In this document: piece by piece, positions 18,075-27,040 of the stretch
Position numbering within the stretch: the stretch's first letter is position 1
Layout: every line of letters starts with the position of its first letter
Assembly (NCBI GenBank): GCA_024243835.1
Contig: JALPMN010000634.1
Coordinates: 1-50,179 of the forward strand
DNA length: 50,179 bases
Direction: 5' to 3'
DNA from: Enteropsectra breve
Lineage: Eukaryota > Microsporidia
Notes under the pieces: model-generated
Database searches by the model: none
Seen by the model: the letters and a program-made list of their open reading frames with translations, nothing else
What the model was told of the DNA's origin: nothing
Made by a program: the position numbers and the translations under genes

Positions 18075-18761
18075 ATGTTCATAAACCTCATCAAAAGCTC
18101 AATTGAAAAATTTGCATCTCCGGAAAAAGCTGCCGACTGGGACAACACTGGTATTCTGGTAAATTCCTATTCAGAGGGTGATGGAAGAAAGATAATGCTC
18201 ACAATTGATCTGACAGATGATGTAGTGAATGAATGTATAGAGAAACAAATTAACTATATCGTTGCGTACCATCCCGTGATATTCAGTGCCTTAAAGTCAA
18301 TAACCGACAAAAAGCTAATAAAGTGCATACAAAATAAGATATCGGTATATTCGCCGCACACCCAGCTGGACCCACTGATGAATGCGTATGTCTATGACAG
18401 AATCGATGGCGGGAGTGTCAGCGATGTTGCATCACAGGTAAAGAATATTTATGGGATGGAGTGCATCAGAGTAGCAGCAAGCGATATGGATAAACAGTAC
18501 TCCAAGGAGGAGATCAAGGTTGGAATGGGCGCAGCATTCAGGGGTCCTTCGATGAAAGATAGTCTGCTTATCGTAGGTGAAATGACACACCACGATCTTT
18601 TAGCATGCAAGAAAAATGGTACTTCCGTTATAATGCTGGAGCACAGCAATTCAGAACGGATTTTTCTGCCAGAACTGAAAAGACTAATGGAGGAGAATGG
18701 CCTTGCTGATTTCGAGATTTTCATAAGCACAACTGATCGAGATCCCGTTTCATTTATATAA
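18075..18761 (+). CDS. NIF3: NIF3/DUF34-family metal-binding protein
   Basis: A 228-aa member of the NIF3 family. The metal-site motifs are visible: AYHPVIF (64-70), SPHTQLD (93-99, His95 and Asp99) and the C-terminal LEHSNSE (188-194, His190 and Glu194); ADWDNTG near residue 20 is also typical. Family members bind two metal ions and have been linked to nucleotide or GTP-derived metabolism and to transcription factor interaction, but their biological role is unsettled. The length suits the minimal form of the family (about 250 aa). AAATTTAGCCC precedes the ATG directly. It is followed on the same strand by a 50-aa ORF. Confidence 0.88.
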   Translation: MFINLIKSSIEKFASPEKAADWDNTGILVNSYSEGDGRKIMLTIDLTDDVVNECIEKQINYIVAYHPVIFSALKSITDKKLIKCIQNKISVYSPHTQLDPLMNAYVYDRIDGGSVSDVASQVKNIYGMECIRVAASDMDKQYSKEEIKVGMGAAFRGPSMKDSLLIVGEMTHHDLLACKKNGTSVIMLEHSNSERIFLPELKRLMEENGLADFEIFISTTDRDPVSFI

Positions 18762-18844
18762 CCAGAGTGATTATTTCTTTTACTCCAGCTTTATTAAAAT
18801 AACTCTTCAAAATAACTTTTGTAAATTATTTTCAAGCCCCTGCT

Positions 18845-18997
18845 ATGGACAAGTCCTTTGTCAACAGGAACATAATGGTGACAGATCTACTTGAAATGAC
18901 CGATGAGACTTCCATAAAGCTCATTGAGTATCTGAAGAAGAACTATGATCTGGATCCGCATGCGCTCAGAAGAAAATACAAAAGTGATATAAATTAG
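18845..18997 (+). CDS. Candidate 50-aa protein
   Basis: ATG at 18845 opens 50 codons ending with TAG at 18995-18997: MDKSFVNRNIMVTDLLEMTD then a helical, charged remainder ending KYKSDIN. AAATTATTTTC and GCCCC precede the ATG, the normal start signal of this genome, and the codons look like coding sequence rather than AT-rich spacer. It lies 83 bp after the NIF3 stop on the same strand. A helical peptide of this kind could be a small complex subunit. I do not recognise it. Confidence 0.5.
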   Translation: MDKSFVNRNIMVTDLLEMTDETSIKLIEYLKKNYDLDPHALRRKYKSDIN

Positions 18998-19360
18998 CAC
19001 GGATAGCTTTCATGTACTTTTGTGAATAACCTTTTCCTCCTAATGAATCTATGCTTCTAAGTAAGATATTGCGCTATATTAAAGTATTTTTTAAATTAAT
19101 ATTATAATAGCACAGTTCTTTTTCTTTTCCTAAAAAAGTTTAAATTTTAGTCACTGTAGCACATAGTTTTGAATAAAGCCCAGTGTATCTGGCACTTTAA
19201 TTATAAATAAACCCCCTATATTTAAATCATATAAATACTTTTTAGTTTTCTATAGATGCAAAATAGCCTTTAAATACTCCATTAACTAACTAATAAAAAT
19301 ATTACACTCTTTAATATTACTAAGAATTAACGATATTTAAAAGTTTCTCTAAATAATTTT
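18998..19360. other. Spacer between convergent genes
   Basis: 363 bp, very AT-rich, nothing recognised. Confidence 0.5.
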
Positions 19361-21337
19361 TCAATCAAGGAAATACAGCTGTCCATCCTCATAGAGAATG
19401 ATGGACTGTGCTGCGAGTTCTTCTACCACCGGCTCAATACTTGAAACAGGAATATCCAAGAACTGGGAAAGATCCTCAATTGCCACCAAATTGGCATCCT
19501 GATGGGCATCTCTCCATTTCCATATTCCCTCCGCAATGTCGTCACGGGACTCCTTTTGCAGCTCCTCTCCAAGAGACACGTATTCAATTTTTGCTTTTTT
19601 AGCCTCGTTTTTGTACACAGTTTCTTTTCTCTTGTTTGACAGATTCAGCAAGGCAATTGCTTCTTTGGCATCGATCTCTTCCACCGTCTCAGACAGACGC
19701 AGCTTTGCGTGTGCTGTGCTCAGACGGATCATCGTTTCCAGCAGTCTTGGTGTTATGTTCACAAGCAGCTTTTTGTCATTTTTAAGCTTTCGCATCTGTG
19801 CGTATTCCCCCCGTATTATTCTGGCTGCCTCGATGCTCAGCACCGGGCGCAGACTCTTTGCATATGCAATGAACTCCTTCAGAAGCTCCTGCGATATCCC
19901 CTCCTCGGCAGCAGGCTCTCCCATGTGCATTTTTAATACGTGTTTGCTAATTCGCGTGTCTATTTCAACGGTAGACTCATCCAAAGTAACAAAAACTAAA
20001 TCAAATCGAGTCATCAGAGACTCAGGCAGCCCGACATTCTGCTGTGGGCTCATTTTGTAGTTGTAGGAGCCGAGGATCGGATTGGCAGCCGCAAGCACCG
20101 AGCAGCGCGCGTTCAGAGTCGTGTGGATTCCTGCCTTGGCAATCGTTACGGTCTGCTGCTCCATAACTTCGTGGATCGCAACTCTGTCCATGTCGCTCAT
20201 CTTGTCGAACTCATCGATGCACACAACGCCCCTGTCAGCCAAAACCATGGCCCCTGCCTCTAGGCGCTTCTCGCCTGTCTCTGCGTCCTTCACAACCGCA
20301 GCCGTGAGACCAACGCCTGTGGATCCCTTTCCTGTGGTGGCGATTGCCAGCGGAACAAACTTCATTGTGTAGCGCAGAAGCTGCGATTTGGCTGTGGATG
20401 GGTCTCCCACCAGGAATATGTTGATGTCTCCCCTTATTTTGCTCCCGTTCTTCATGATGACCTCATTGCCCCCGACCATCTGCAGTGCGATGGCTTTCTT
20501 GATATGATCATGGCCGTATATCGTAGGAGCAATGGCTTTGTATTTCATTTCTGAATTTGCAAGCAGCTGGAAAGTCTCAAGGCTGAAGGAAGAAGGGCCC
20601 TCCTGGGTGCTTTCATTTAAGGCGTTTATTTTCAGCACATGATTTGCAACCAGAACCGTTTTGAACTTAGAGGGAAACTGCAGCGAGCCAAAGCAAAGAG
20701 ACTTGTAGATTCCAAATACCTTGATTCTGTCCCCAGGCTTCACATAGTCAACAAGGTCATCACTGAAAATAACCTCGATGCTGCGGGGCAGCTGTCCGGG
20801 AGGGCTCTTCTCAGGCATCTCCTGGAGAACAACAGTCTGAAAATCTGAATATTCGCTGAGTCCAAATTCTGTAGAAAGAGAATTTCCATCGAAATCCTTT
20901 TTGGGATAAACACTGTTTGTTGGAGGAAGCTTCGTTATCATCGTGCTATCGCGGTACTCCTTTTCATAAAACATGTTTTTGGGCTGGCAGTAGTGCACAC
21001 TCTTCTTGATCTTCGGATGAATGAGACTGCTGCTTGTTACGATGCCTTCCACAGCCAGCAGCCTTCCGATGTTCTTGGAGGCGATTGTTCGCGGAGTAAC
21101 ACTGTTGGCACCCAGAGATCCCATAAATCCAATATGATCGATGTTATTCTCATTTCTTATCTCCTCCTCAAAATACGGAATACAAGAAACAGGATCACTC
21201 ACGATGCTCTCAGCCAGCTCCTTGTTGAACTGTCTTATTTTATTTATGTTCAGGATGCATCTGCTCACATCCCTCACCTCAAAATCATTCCCGACCAGAA
21301 ACTCTTTAAACTTCTCCAAAGCCTCACTAGGATCCAT
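19361..21337 (-). CDS. MCM3: MCM3, replicative helicase subunit
   Basis: A 658-aa MCM protein. Walker A is GDPSTAKS (311-318), followed by GKGSTGVGLTAAV (337-349); Walker B is VVCIDEFDKM (371-380); sensor-1 Asn is in AAANP (416-420); the arginine finger is SLMTRFDL (440-447). MCM3 is favoured over the other MCMs by KKSVHYC (111-117), EFGLSEYSDFQ and LQEMPEKSPPGQLPRS (171-186). The MCM2-7 hexamer loads at origins and unwinds DNA. It is much shorter than yeast MCM3 (971 aa), having lost the acidic C-terminal extension, but ends with a winged-helix-like region. AAAATTTTTTAGGCCCTGT lies before the ATG. Confidence 0.92.
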   Translation of the reverse strand: MDPSEALEKFKEFLVGNDFEVRDVSRCILNINKIRQFNKELAESIVSDPVSCIPYFEEEIRNENNIDHIGFMGSLGANSVTPRTIASKNIGRLLAVEGIVTSSSLIHPKIKKSVHYCQPKNMFYEKEYRDSTMITKLPPTNSVYPKKDFDGNSLSTEFGLSEYSDFQTVVLQEMPEKSPPGQLPRSIEVIFSDDLVDYVKPGDRIKVFGIYKSLCFGSLQFPSKFKTVLVANHVLKINALNESTQEGPSSFSLETFQLLANSEMKYKAIAPTIYGHDHIKKAIALQMVGGNEVIMKNGSKIRGDINIFLVGDPSTAKSQLLRYTMKFVPLAIATTGKGSTGVGLTAAVVKDAETGEKRLEAGAMVLADRGVVCIDEFDKMSDMDRVAIHEVMEQQTVTIAKAGIHTTLNARCSVLAAANPILGSYNYKMSPQQNVGLPESLMTRFDLVFVTLDESTVEIDTRISKHVLKMHMGEPAAEEGISQELLKEFIAYAKSLRPVLSIEAARIIRGEYAQMRKLKNDKKLLVNITPRLLETMIRLSTAHAKLRLSETVEEIDAKEAIALLNLSNKRKETVYKNEAKKAKIEYVSLGEELQKESRDDIAEGIWKWRDAHQDANLVAIEDLSQFLDIPVSSIEPVVEELAAQSIILYEDGQLYFLD

Positions 21338-21549
21338 ACAGGGCCTAAAAAATTTTCCATGAAATATTTAAATAAAGAAACATTTTTTGTACGGATGTGG
21401 ATTATAAAATATAAGGGCATTAGTATTCCATAAGACAATAAATATTTTTATACCCCTTATGTCAATAAATAGAGTTAGCTTAGGTAGTTCATCTTTAATA
21501 AAACTGTTTTAAACTAGTAATTAGAATCGTTTTTATTAGTATAGCGTTT

Positions 21550-23786
21550 TTAAATACTGGCTGTGAAGGTGGCACTGGATAAAACAACGCTAATACTGCT
21601 GATAAGCATGCAGAAACATCCTATGGACGGACTGGCTACAAGTCCTAGGGGTATAAACAGGCCAGACACAAAGGGAATTGCTAGCAGATTGTAAATTACA
21701 CTCAGAACACAGTTGATACGCATTCTTCTCTTTGCATCTTTAATACTTTGAAAAGAAATACTACTTTTTTCAAGTCTCCATCCAAAATAACTATATTTGA
21801 AGAGTCATTTTCCCTGTTCACAGATATCCCACACTTTGCCTTGACCATGGCAGCAGCATCATTCGCCCCATCGCCTATGAAAATGCTGTTTCTTTTTATT
21901 CTACTCAGCTTGTCTTCACTGGAAAATGAGTAGAAGTATTTTTCTAGCTTCAGGGCGCTTGAGATGCTCTCGGCATTTTCTTTGCTATCCCCAGTTAGCA
22001 TCTCAATATCGTATTTTTCACGCTTAAAATATTCAATCAGTTCCCTGGCGTATCTCCTGATGCGTTGCTTTATTTCAATTCCAGCAACAATAACCCCATT
22101 TATAGAGCAATAAATATTTATATACTTTGGATTCAGATCTATCTGTGAGGCATTGCTGAAAGGAGCTACAAAGTCTTTCTTTCCTAGTTTTATTATGCCA
22201 AATGGAGAATCTGCAATCACTCCGTTGGACACGATTTCTCTAATATTTTCAATCTGTATTTCATCAGCAGCTCCCTTCAAGTTGTTTGAAGAGTCGTTCA
22301 TTTCTTTCGAGAACTCCCTGATGGCCAGTCCTATTGGATGCTTGGAATGCTCTTCCATCTTAAATAAAATGCTGTATATTGCATTTTTAATGCCTTCTTT
22401 GTCACCACTGGCTTTATTCCTGGTGAAAGGCATGCTATCAAATAAATACAGGGCATCTGCCTCTATGCGGTCGGTCAGTGTGCCTGTTTTATCAATGTAG
22501 ACATGTGAAATGCAGTCCTTCATAAACTCAAGATTTTTAACCAGAATGCCATTCTGAAAAAGGATTTGCGAAACCCTTAGAAACAGCAGAGGCTCAGCAA
22601 TCGAGAAAACGCACGGACAGGCCACGACAAGCGTGTTCATAGCAACAATCAGAGCGGTTCTGAAAGCACAAAGGATATAATTCGCCATGCCTGCGGTCCG
22701 CTTTAAGAGCAAAAATAGACTGTTTTTACTGAGTAGAAATGTAATGCTTGGATTTAAAGAGGGATTTCTTCCTTCATGTGCTGCCTTTTCGATTGTTTTA
22801 TCCATTGGATAAAGCAGCTGTGGCCGTACATTCAGCAGCCCAAGAACAAACCAAATTAAAAATACGGTCAGGAAAAATAAAAGCAAAAATCTTTCGAAAA
22901 GCACAATACGTTTGTTCTCGGGAAATTTAACACGAGATATTTTTTGCAACAGAATTCCTATTTTGGTGTTCTTTCCAATAGTGGTGGCAAGAACAGTCAG
23001 ACGGCCATCGACAATTCTAGTGCCGCAGAAGACGCTGGATCCTGCATTTTTGTGCACAGGAAACGACTCTCCGGTGAGATTGGCCTCATTCACCAGAGCA
23101 GAGCCGCTTTGCACAGTCCCATCGAATGGAATGTCTTTATCCAGCGGATAACACGCTCCTATTTTATACTCAGCACCCAGCTGGTGCTCGGAAGAGGTGG
23201 AATAGAGATAAAAAACAGATCTATTTCCAATCCACTCAACCAGAGCTTTTCCTGCTAAACGAAACAGCAGGATGGTAGAGGCGCTTTCAGAAAATATGCC
23301 CGAGTGTTCGTCATTTCTAGATTGACCTTCTTTCTTATTAACGTTAGATGCAGTATTAATTAGCTTAGTGATCAAAGATAACGATAGGCAGATGCTTGAA
23401 GCAACGAATGCCGTATCCAGAAATAACCGAGATGTGCTTGTAACAAAGTCTTTGTAGTAGAAAATGTGGATGAGAAGCGGAAAAAGAATCTCCAGGCTAT
23501 AGAAATTATAAAAAGCCGTGATGCGCTGGGCAGCATAGAACACCAGGCCAATTGTAAATAGGTACCTGCTTGTTCTCTTTGGCAATTCGAGTTTAAATCC
23601 TGAAACTGCGAGCATCTTTTTTATCTCTGACAGAAAATATGCTTTTTCATATTCAATGTAAATCTCTCTGAGAAAAAGGTTCGTTCTATAGCTCTTTATC
23701 CCATCCACTGTGCATAGAATTCTTTTGATTCTTTCTTCACAAGAAGTGCAGTACATGTTGTATATTTTGAGTATCACTGAATGCAT
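21550..23786 (-). CDS. CCC2: CCC2/ATP7-type copper-transporting P1B ATPase, frameshifted near the 3' end
   Basis: The main frame gives 694 aa (21702-23786). One N-terminal metal domain has MYCTSC (11-16). Then come membrane helices, TGES (238-241), CPC (390-392) in the copper-selective helix, DKTGT (432-436), SKHP (481-484), TGDS and GDGAND. It would pump copper into the secretory pathway. The frame ends abnormally at 21702 with QREECVSTVF. The overlapping -1 frame, down to a TAA at 21550-21552, encodes the missing last two membrane helices, including RINCVLSVIYNLLAIP. The join falls at an A4 run (plus strand 21751-21754), and aligned family spacing fits one missing base. Assembly error or recent mutation are both possible. 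No CCC block precedes the ATG, only AAAATTATCG. Confidence 0.85.
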
Positions 23787-23912
23787 AAACGATAATTTTA
23801 AAATCTGTATTTATAGTTTTGTGCATAAACAGCAGTAAAAGTAACTCTATAGAAGAAAACGCACAAAAACACAAGCAAATATAAAATGTGTGCGAGAGAT
23901 AAATAGACTTTT

Positions 23913-24050
23913 ATGGTATTAAAAATGGTTGAAACTGACATTGAAAAGTATTTAAAATACTATTATTCAGTGCAGATAAATGAACAAGTAAATTCCCTTA
24001 AAATAAGATACTATGAGTATTTATTGAATAATGTTGCATCTAAAGAATAA
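23913..24050 (+). CDS. Possible 45-aa protein overlapping the ENP2 end
   Basis: ATG at 23913 opens 45 codons to TAA at 24048-24050 (MVLKMVETDIEKYLKYYYSV...), lysine- and tyrosine-rich and likely helical. An internal ATG at 23925 is an alternative. It overlaps the last 11 bases of the convergent ENP2 gene. It lacks the AAATTT/CCC signal, so it may be chance. Confidence 0.25.
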   Translation: MVLKMVETDIEKYLKYYYSVQINEQVNSLKIRYYEYLLNNVASKE

Positions 24051-24951
24051 AATTGCTGCAGTATGAAGGAAACTCGCCCAAGTCTCTTGACACGAGGCAC
24101 TTCATTTCCTCATCTTCACCGCCCACAAACAAAATACCCTGCGCAGCATCAAAATCATTGATTTTATACTCCATGACTATTTTCGAAGTATCTTCATTCT
24201 GCAAAGCAGAAAGGACGTTGCCGTGAGATGCCATTACTTTGTTTCCGTTATATTTGATTTTCTCTATTTTGTCGCCTTCTCCAAGAGAGTATTCGCTGAT
24301 GTGCCCCTCTGAACGGATATCGTATTTTTTTAAAATTCCCTCTTCAGTTCCAATGCAGTACTCAGTGCCCTCTGTGGAATAATCAACCGCACTTAAAATA
24401 GCGTTATCGATAGCCAAAGAATGAAAAGAAGCCTTGGCCCTGGGATCAATGAAAACCAGCCCGCTCTCCTGCATTCCAATGACGATCCCAGTGCTCTGGG
24501 AAATGGCCATCTTTAGAAGGCCTGGAGCATCGAGGCCTTTTAAGAATCTTCCCTGCTCCAAATTAAAGCGATACACTTCGCTATACTCGCCTGATAAATA
24601 AAGTTCAGCCGTGTGTTTGTTAAGCAGCATATCCTTCGGCTGGTACGGCATCTTGACCATGTCATGAAGGCCGCTCGGCATGTGCATCTCAACTGTCTTG
24701 TCGTTCCTTAGCACTGCAAACTTTTCTCCATCGTCAGTCAGTGCTGATATCTTCAGTGGGTCAGTCACCATGTGCCTGTCGAAGCGCAGAGTCATGTTGT
24801 CCAGATCGTAAAAACGGATCGATGGGCTGTAGATGCCCGTTGTAATGAGCCTTCTCGTGTCAGGAGAAATGCACATCCCTGTGCACGCAACAGGATAGCT
24901 AAAATTCTTGATTGCACATATCTCTTTTGCGCTGATATTTATGAACTCCAT
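24040..24951 (-). CDS. ENP2: ENP2/NOL10-type WD40 protein of ribosome biogenesis
   Basis: A 303-aa WD40-type beta-propeller. Telltale stretches of the ENP2/NOL10 family are FSYPVACTGMCISPDTRRLI (17-36) with ATGxYxP-like TTGIYSPSIRFYDL, ELYLSGEYSEVYRFNLEQGRFL (116-137), FIDPRAK and the end LGEFPSYCSNF, like the family's LGPAPxWCSF. ENP2 is a component of the small-subunit processome in the nucleolus. Yeast ENP2 is 707 aa, so only the propeller remains here and the C-terminal NUC153-type tail is gone. AAAATTTTTAAGAGCGTGGG precedes the ATG. Confidence 0.75.
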   Translation of the reverse strand: MEFINISAKEICAIKNFSYPVACTGMCISPDTRRLITTGIYSPSIRFYDLDNMTLRFDRHMVTDPLKISALTDDGEKFAVLRNDKTVEMHMPSGLHDMVKMPYQPKDMLLNKHTAELYLSGEYSEVYRFNLEQGRFLKGLDAPGLLKMAISQSTGIVIGMQESGLVFIDPRAKASFHSLAIDNAILSAVDYSTEGTEYCIGTEEGILKKYDIRSEGHISEYSLGEGDKIEKIKYNGNKVMASHGNVLSALQNEDTSKIVMEYKINDFDAAQGILFVGGEDEEMKCLVSRDLGEFPSYCSNFIL

Positions 24952-25350
24952 CCCACGCTCTTAAAAATTTTAACTATTCTTTAAGAAAAATAAAATTTTA
25001 CTTTAAAAAAGTCTACTAAAGACATGGGGTAACTACAGGCATTATTAATGTATTCAAAAGCTCTTATGAGTAGTTTTATAGAGAAATTTTGCTTGTATTT
25101 ATATCGGTGAATGTAATACTTTGCAAATACAATTTAACAATGAATTTCACCAGCCAGATTTATGTGTTTCAAATATAATTCTTATATCTATGGCTTTTAA
25201 AAGCAAATTTAGATAACTCCGTCTTTTTTTCAATACAATTATTTTTGTTTGAGTTTGCTGTTTTATTGTTGAATAGCCCAATAGAAATATTCTCAGAAGA
25301 AATGAAACAGGTTTCAAGTGAGATATAAAAAATAGCAGCACTGTACTGGC
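24952..25350. other. Intergenic spacer
   Basis: 399 bp, AT-rich. A 64-codon complement frame (25147-25341) lacks a start signal and is not called. Confidence 0.5.
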
Positions 25351-25803
25351 ATGAAGTATGGGAGCCTCATTGCGCTATCAATAGGCCTGGGCCTGGAGGC
25401 GAGAAAAGCGGCCAAGATGACGAACATGCTGAGTGGCAGCCCCGATCACGATGAAAGCAAGAACAGCATGCTCACATCTGCTCTTACTAAAAGCGAGAAA
25501 GAAAGCAACCTTGCTGAAAACCAAAATAACAGCAGCTCAGGAAGTGATGATGATGATAGCGATCAAACACAGACGACTATAAGAACTACTAATGTTAAAG
25601 CCTGCGTAGAATGCGTTGATAATATGATAGTAGGAGATAATAAGCAGACTCAACAAGAAAATGATAACCCATGCGGCGTCCAAACCAAAGAAGAATGCGA
25701 TAAACTTTGTGCCAAAAAAACCACTCAACAAGTCTGCGCTCCATGCAAATGTGCTCCTGATGATAAGGCGAAAACATACGTTCCTGACACAAAGTCTCAA
25801 TAA
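25351..25803 (+). CDS. Probable secreted, Ser/Asp-rich, cysteine-containing protein
   Basis: A 150-aa protein. The first about 16 residues (MKYGSLIALSIGLGLEARKA) can form a short signal peptide. Residues about 20-85 are low-complexity (Ser, Asn, Asp, Glu, Lys, with SSSGSDDDDSD), the kind of region often disordered or modified. Residues about 86-140 carry eight cysteines: ACVEC, CGV, CDKLC and VCAPCKC. This resembles spore-wall or polar-tube proteins in general composition only; I see no specific family motif. It lacks the usual CCC start signal, having only TATAAAAAATAGCAGCAC upstream, which may reflect stage-specific expression. Confidence 0.6.
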   Translation: MKYGSLIALSIGLGLEARKAAKMTNMLSGSPDHDESKNSMLTSALTKSEKESNLAENQNNSSSGSDDDDSDQTQTTIRTTNVKACVECVDNMIVGDNKQTQQENDNPCGVQTKEECDKLCAKKTTQQVCAPCKCAPDDKAKTYVPDTKSQ

Positions 25804-26005
25804 AAAATATTTAATTATATTTTTTATGATTTTTCTTCTTCTATTTAACTACTAAAAACAAAGGCTAGGTATTTATTTGCCACAGTTAATCTACTTGCTG
25901 CGCAAAGTAAGGGCGATCTTTCTATGCACATGTTTTTATAAAGACTGAAATTATATCAGGCTTGAAAAAATTCGTCAATATAAAGATAAATGCATGTGAA
26001 TTTAA

Positions 26006-26218
26006 TTATTTTTTGCTAAAAATAGGCTCTATGAAAGGATTTGCGTTTGCCATGTAAATTACCAGCCACGAAAGATACATCGAAAAGATGGTGCCTGCAG
26101 CAACAATGCGGTAGTCTCTGTATTCGCGCATGCGCTTGTGATTAGCAGCATTCCATATGAGTGCAATAGCACAGCTGTAAAGCATTAAACTCACCAAAAT
26201 AACCGTTTTGCTTTCCAT
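26006..26218 (-). CDS. VMA9: V-ATPase subunit e (Vma9-like)
   Basis: A 70-aa protein with two membrane helices (about 6-25 and 38-58) and the end WLVIYMANANPFIEPIFSKK, matching the V-ATPase subunit e pattern (W...Q-x-H/N-P-L-x-x-P) and its usual size of 70-80 aa. Subunit e sits in the Vo membrane sector of the proton pump. Short hydrophobic proteins give weak evidence, but size, topology and the C-terminal NPFxxP agree. It has no visible AAATTT/CCC signal. It lies 70 bp from tRNA-Met, whose transcription runs toward it on the same strand. Confidence 0.65.
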   Translation of the reverse strand: MESKTVILVSLMLYSCAIALIWNAANHKRMREYRDYRIVAAGTIFSMYLSWLVIYMANANPFIEPIFSKK

Positions 26219-26278
26219 TATTGTTTACTAACCAGGACTTAACAAACATGAAACACCCTTAGTCTGGAAAAAGAAAAC

Positions 26279-26285
26279 AAAAAAA
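26279..26285 (-). terminator. Pol III terminator of tRNA-Met
   Basis: Seven T on the complement, two bases after the discriminator base of the tRNA, followed by G and four more T. Confidence 0.75.
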
Positions 26286-26287
26286 TA

Positions 26288-26359
26288 TGCCTTCACCGAG
26301 AATCGAACTCGGATCTACAGATTATGAGACTGTCGTACTAACCGTTATACAATGAAGGC
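26288..26359 (-). tRNA. tRNA-Met (CAT), elongator type
   Basis: 72 nt on the complement. Acceptor GCCTTCA pairs with TGAAGGC; T arm CCGAG-TTCGATT-CTCGG; anticodon loop CTCATAA gives CAT; the D loop contains GG. A box (with AACGGTTAGTA) and B box (GTTCGATTC) are present. The G1-C72 pair and the TTC T loop point to elongator rather than initiator Met. One T-T mismatch closes the anticodon stem. No intron. Confidence 0.92.
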
Positions 26360-26580
26360 ATAAAAAAATATTTATACAGATCTATTATATTAAAAATTGC
26401 ATTTATGAAATGAAAATGCATCCTAAAAATCTATGGTGCTTTAACGACAAACACTGAATGATAGCATTATTAGTGGCCTATAAATAGCAAGGATTACTGC
26501 ACCATATCGATTACTCCTTAGCAATTAGTGAAAGGATTTTGCCAAGTTATAAAAAATAAATAAATTTTGGCATCCATACA

Positions 26581-26880
26581 ATGGAAAACTACGATTCATT
26601 AGTGGTGGATAGCATGACACATGCTGAAAAACAGCCCAGAACAACTCTTAATAGAATGACAATATATGAAAAGGCACACATAATAGGAGTAAGGGCATCA
26701 CAGCTCAGTGATGATGCACCCCCACTGGTGGATATCGGGGAGATGACCGACTGCTTGGAGATAGCAAAAAAAGAGCTGTTTGAGCGCAAGCTTCCGTTCA
26801 TAATCAGGAGAAAGCTCCCGGATGGAACATACGAAGACTGGGGCATCGACGAGCTGTTAATACCAGAACTTGACTTTTAA
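26581..26880 (+). CDS. RPO26: RPB6 (RPO26), shared RNA polymerase subunit
   Basis: A 99-aa protein. The RPB6 signature is clear: MTIYEKAHIIGVRASQLSDD (25-44), then IAKKELFERKLPFIIRRKLP (60-79), DGTYEDWGIDELL. This subunit is shared by RNA polymerases I, II and III and stabilises the clamp. The N-terminal acidic tail of the yeast protein (155 aa) is mostly missing. AAATTTTGGCATCC lies before the ATG, a weaker version of the start signal. Confidence 0.95.
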   Translation: MENYDSLVVDSMTHAEKQPRTTLNRMTIYEKAHIIGVRASQLSDDAPPLVDIGEMTDCLEIAKKELFERKLPFIIRRKLPDGTYEDWGIDELLIPELDF

Positions 26881-27040
26881 TTAGCTGAATAAAATAATTA
26901 CGCGTAATAAAACCTATTTTCAATCTTTGAAATATTCAATTTTATTTGACTCTAAAAGTAAAATGCTATTTTTAGAATTCAGCGACGGCAAGTAAATAGA
27001 GAAAAGATATGTATGATTGAATTTTATTGATATTAGCCCC

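Noticed and set aside
21740..21760. Programmed -1 frameshift as the explanation for the copper ATPase
   Set aside because: The bases here (CTTTTC context) do not form a canonical slippery heptamer in the zero frame and no P-type ATPase is known to need one; a missing base is simpler.
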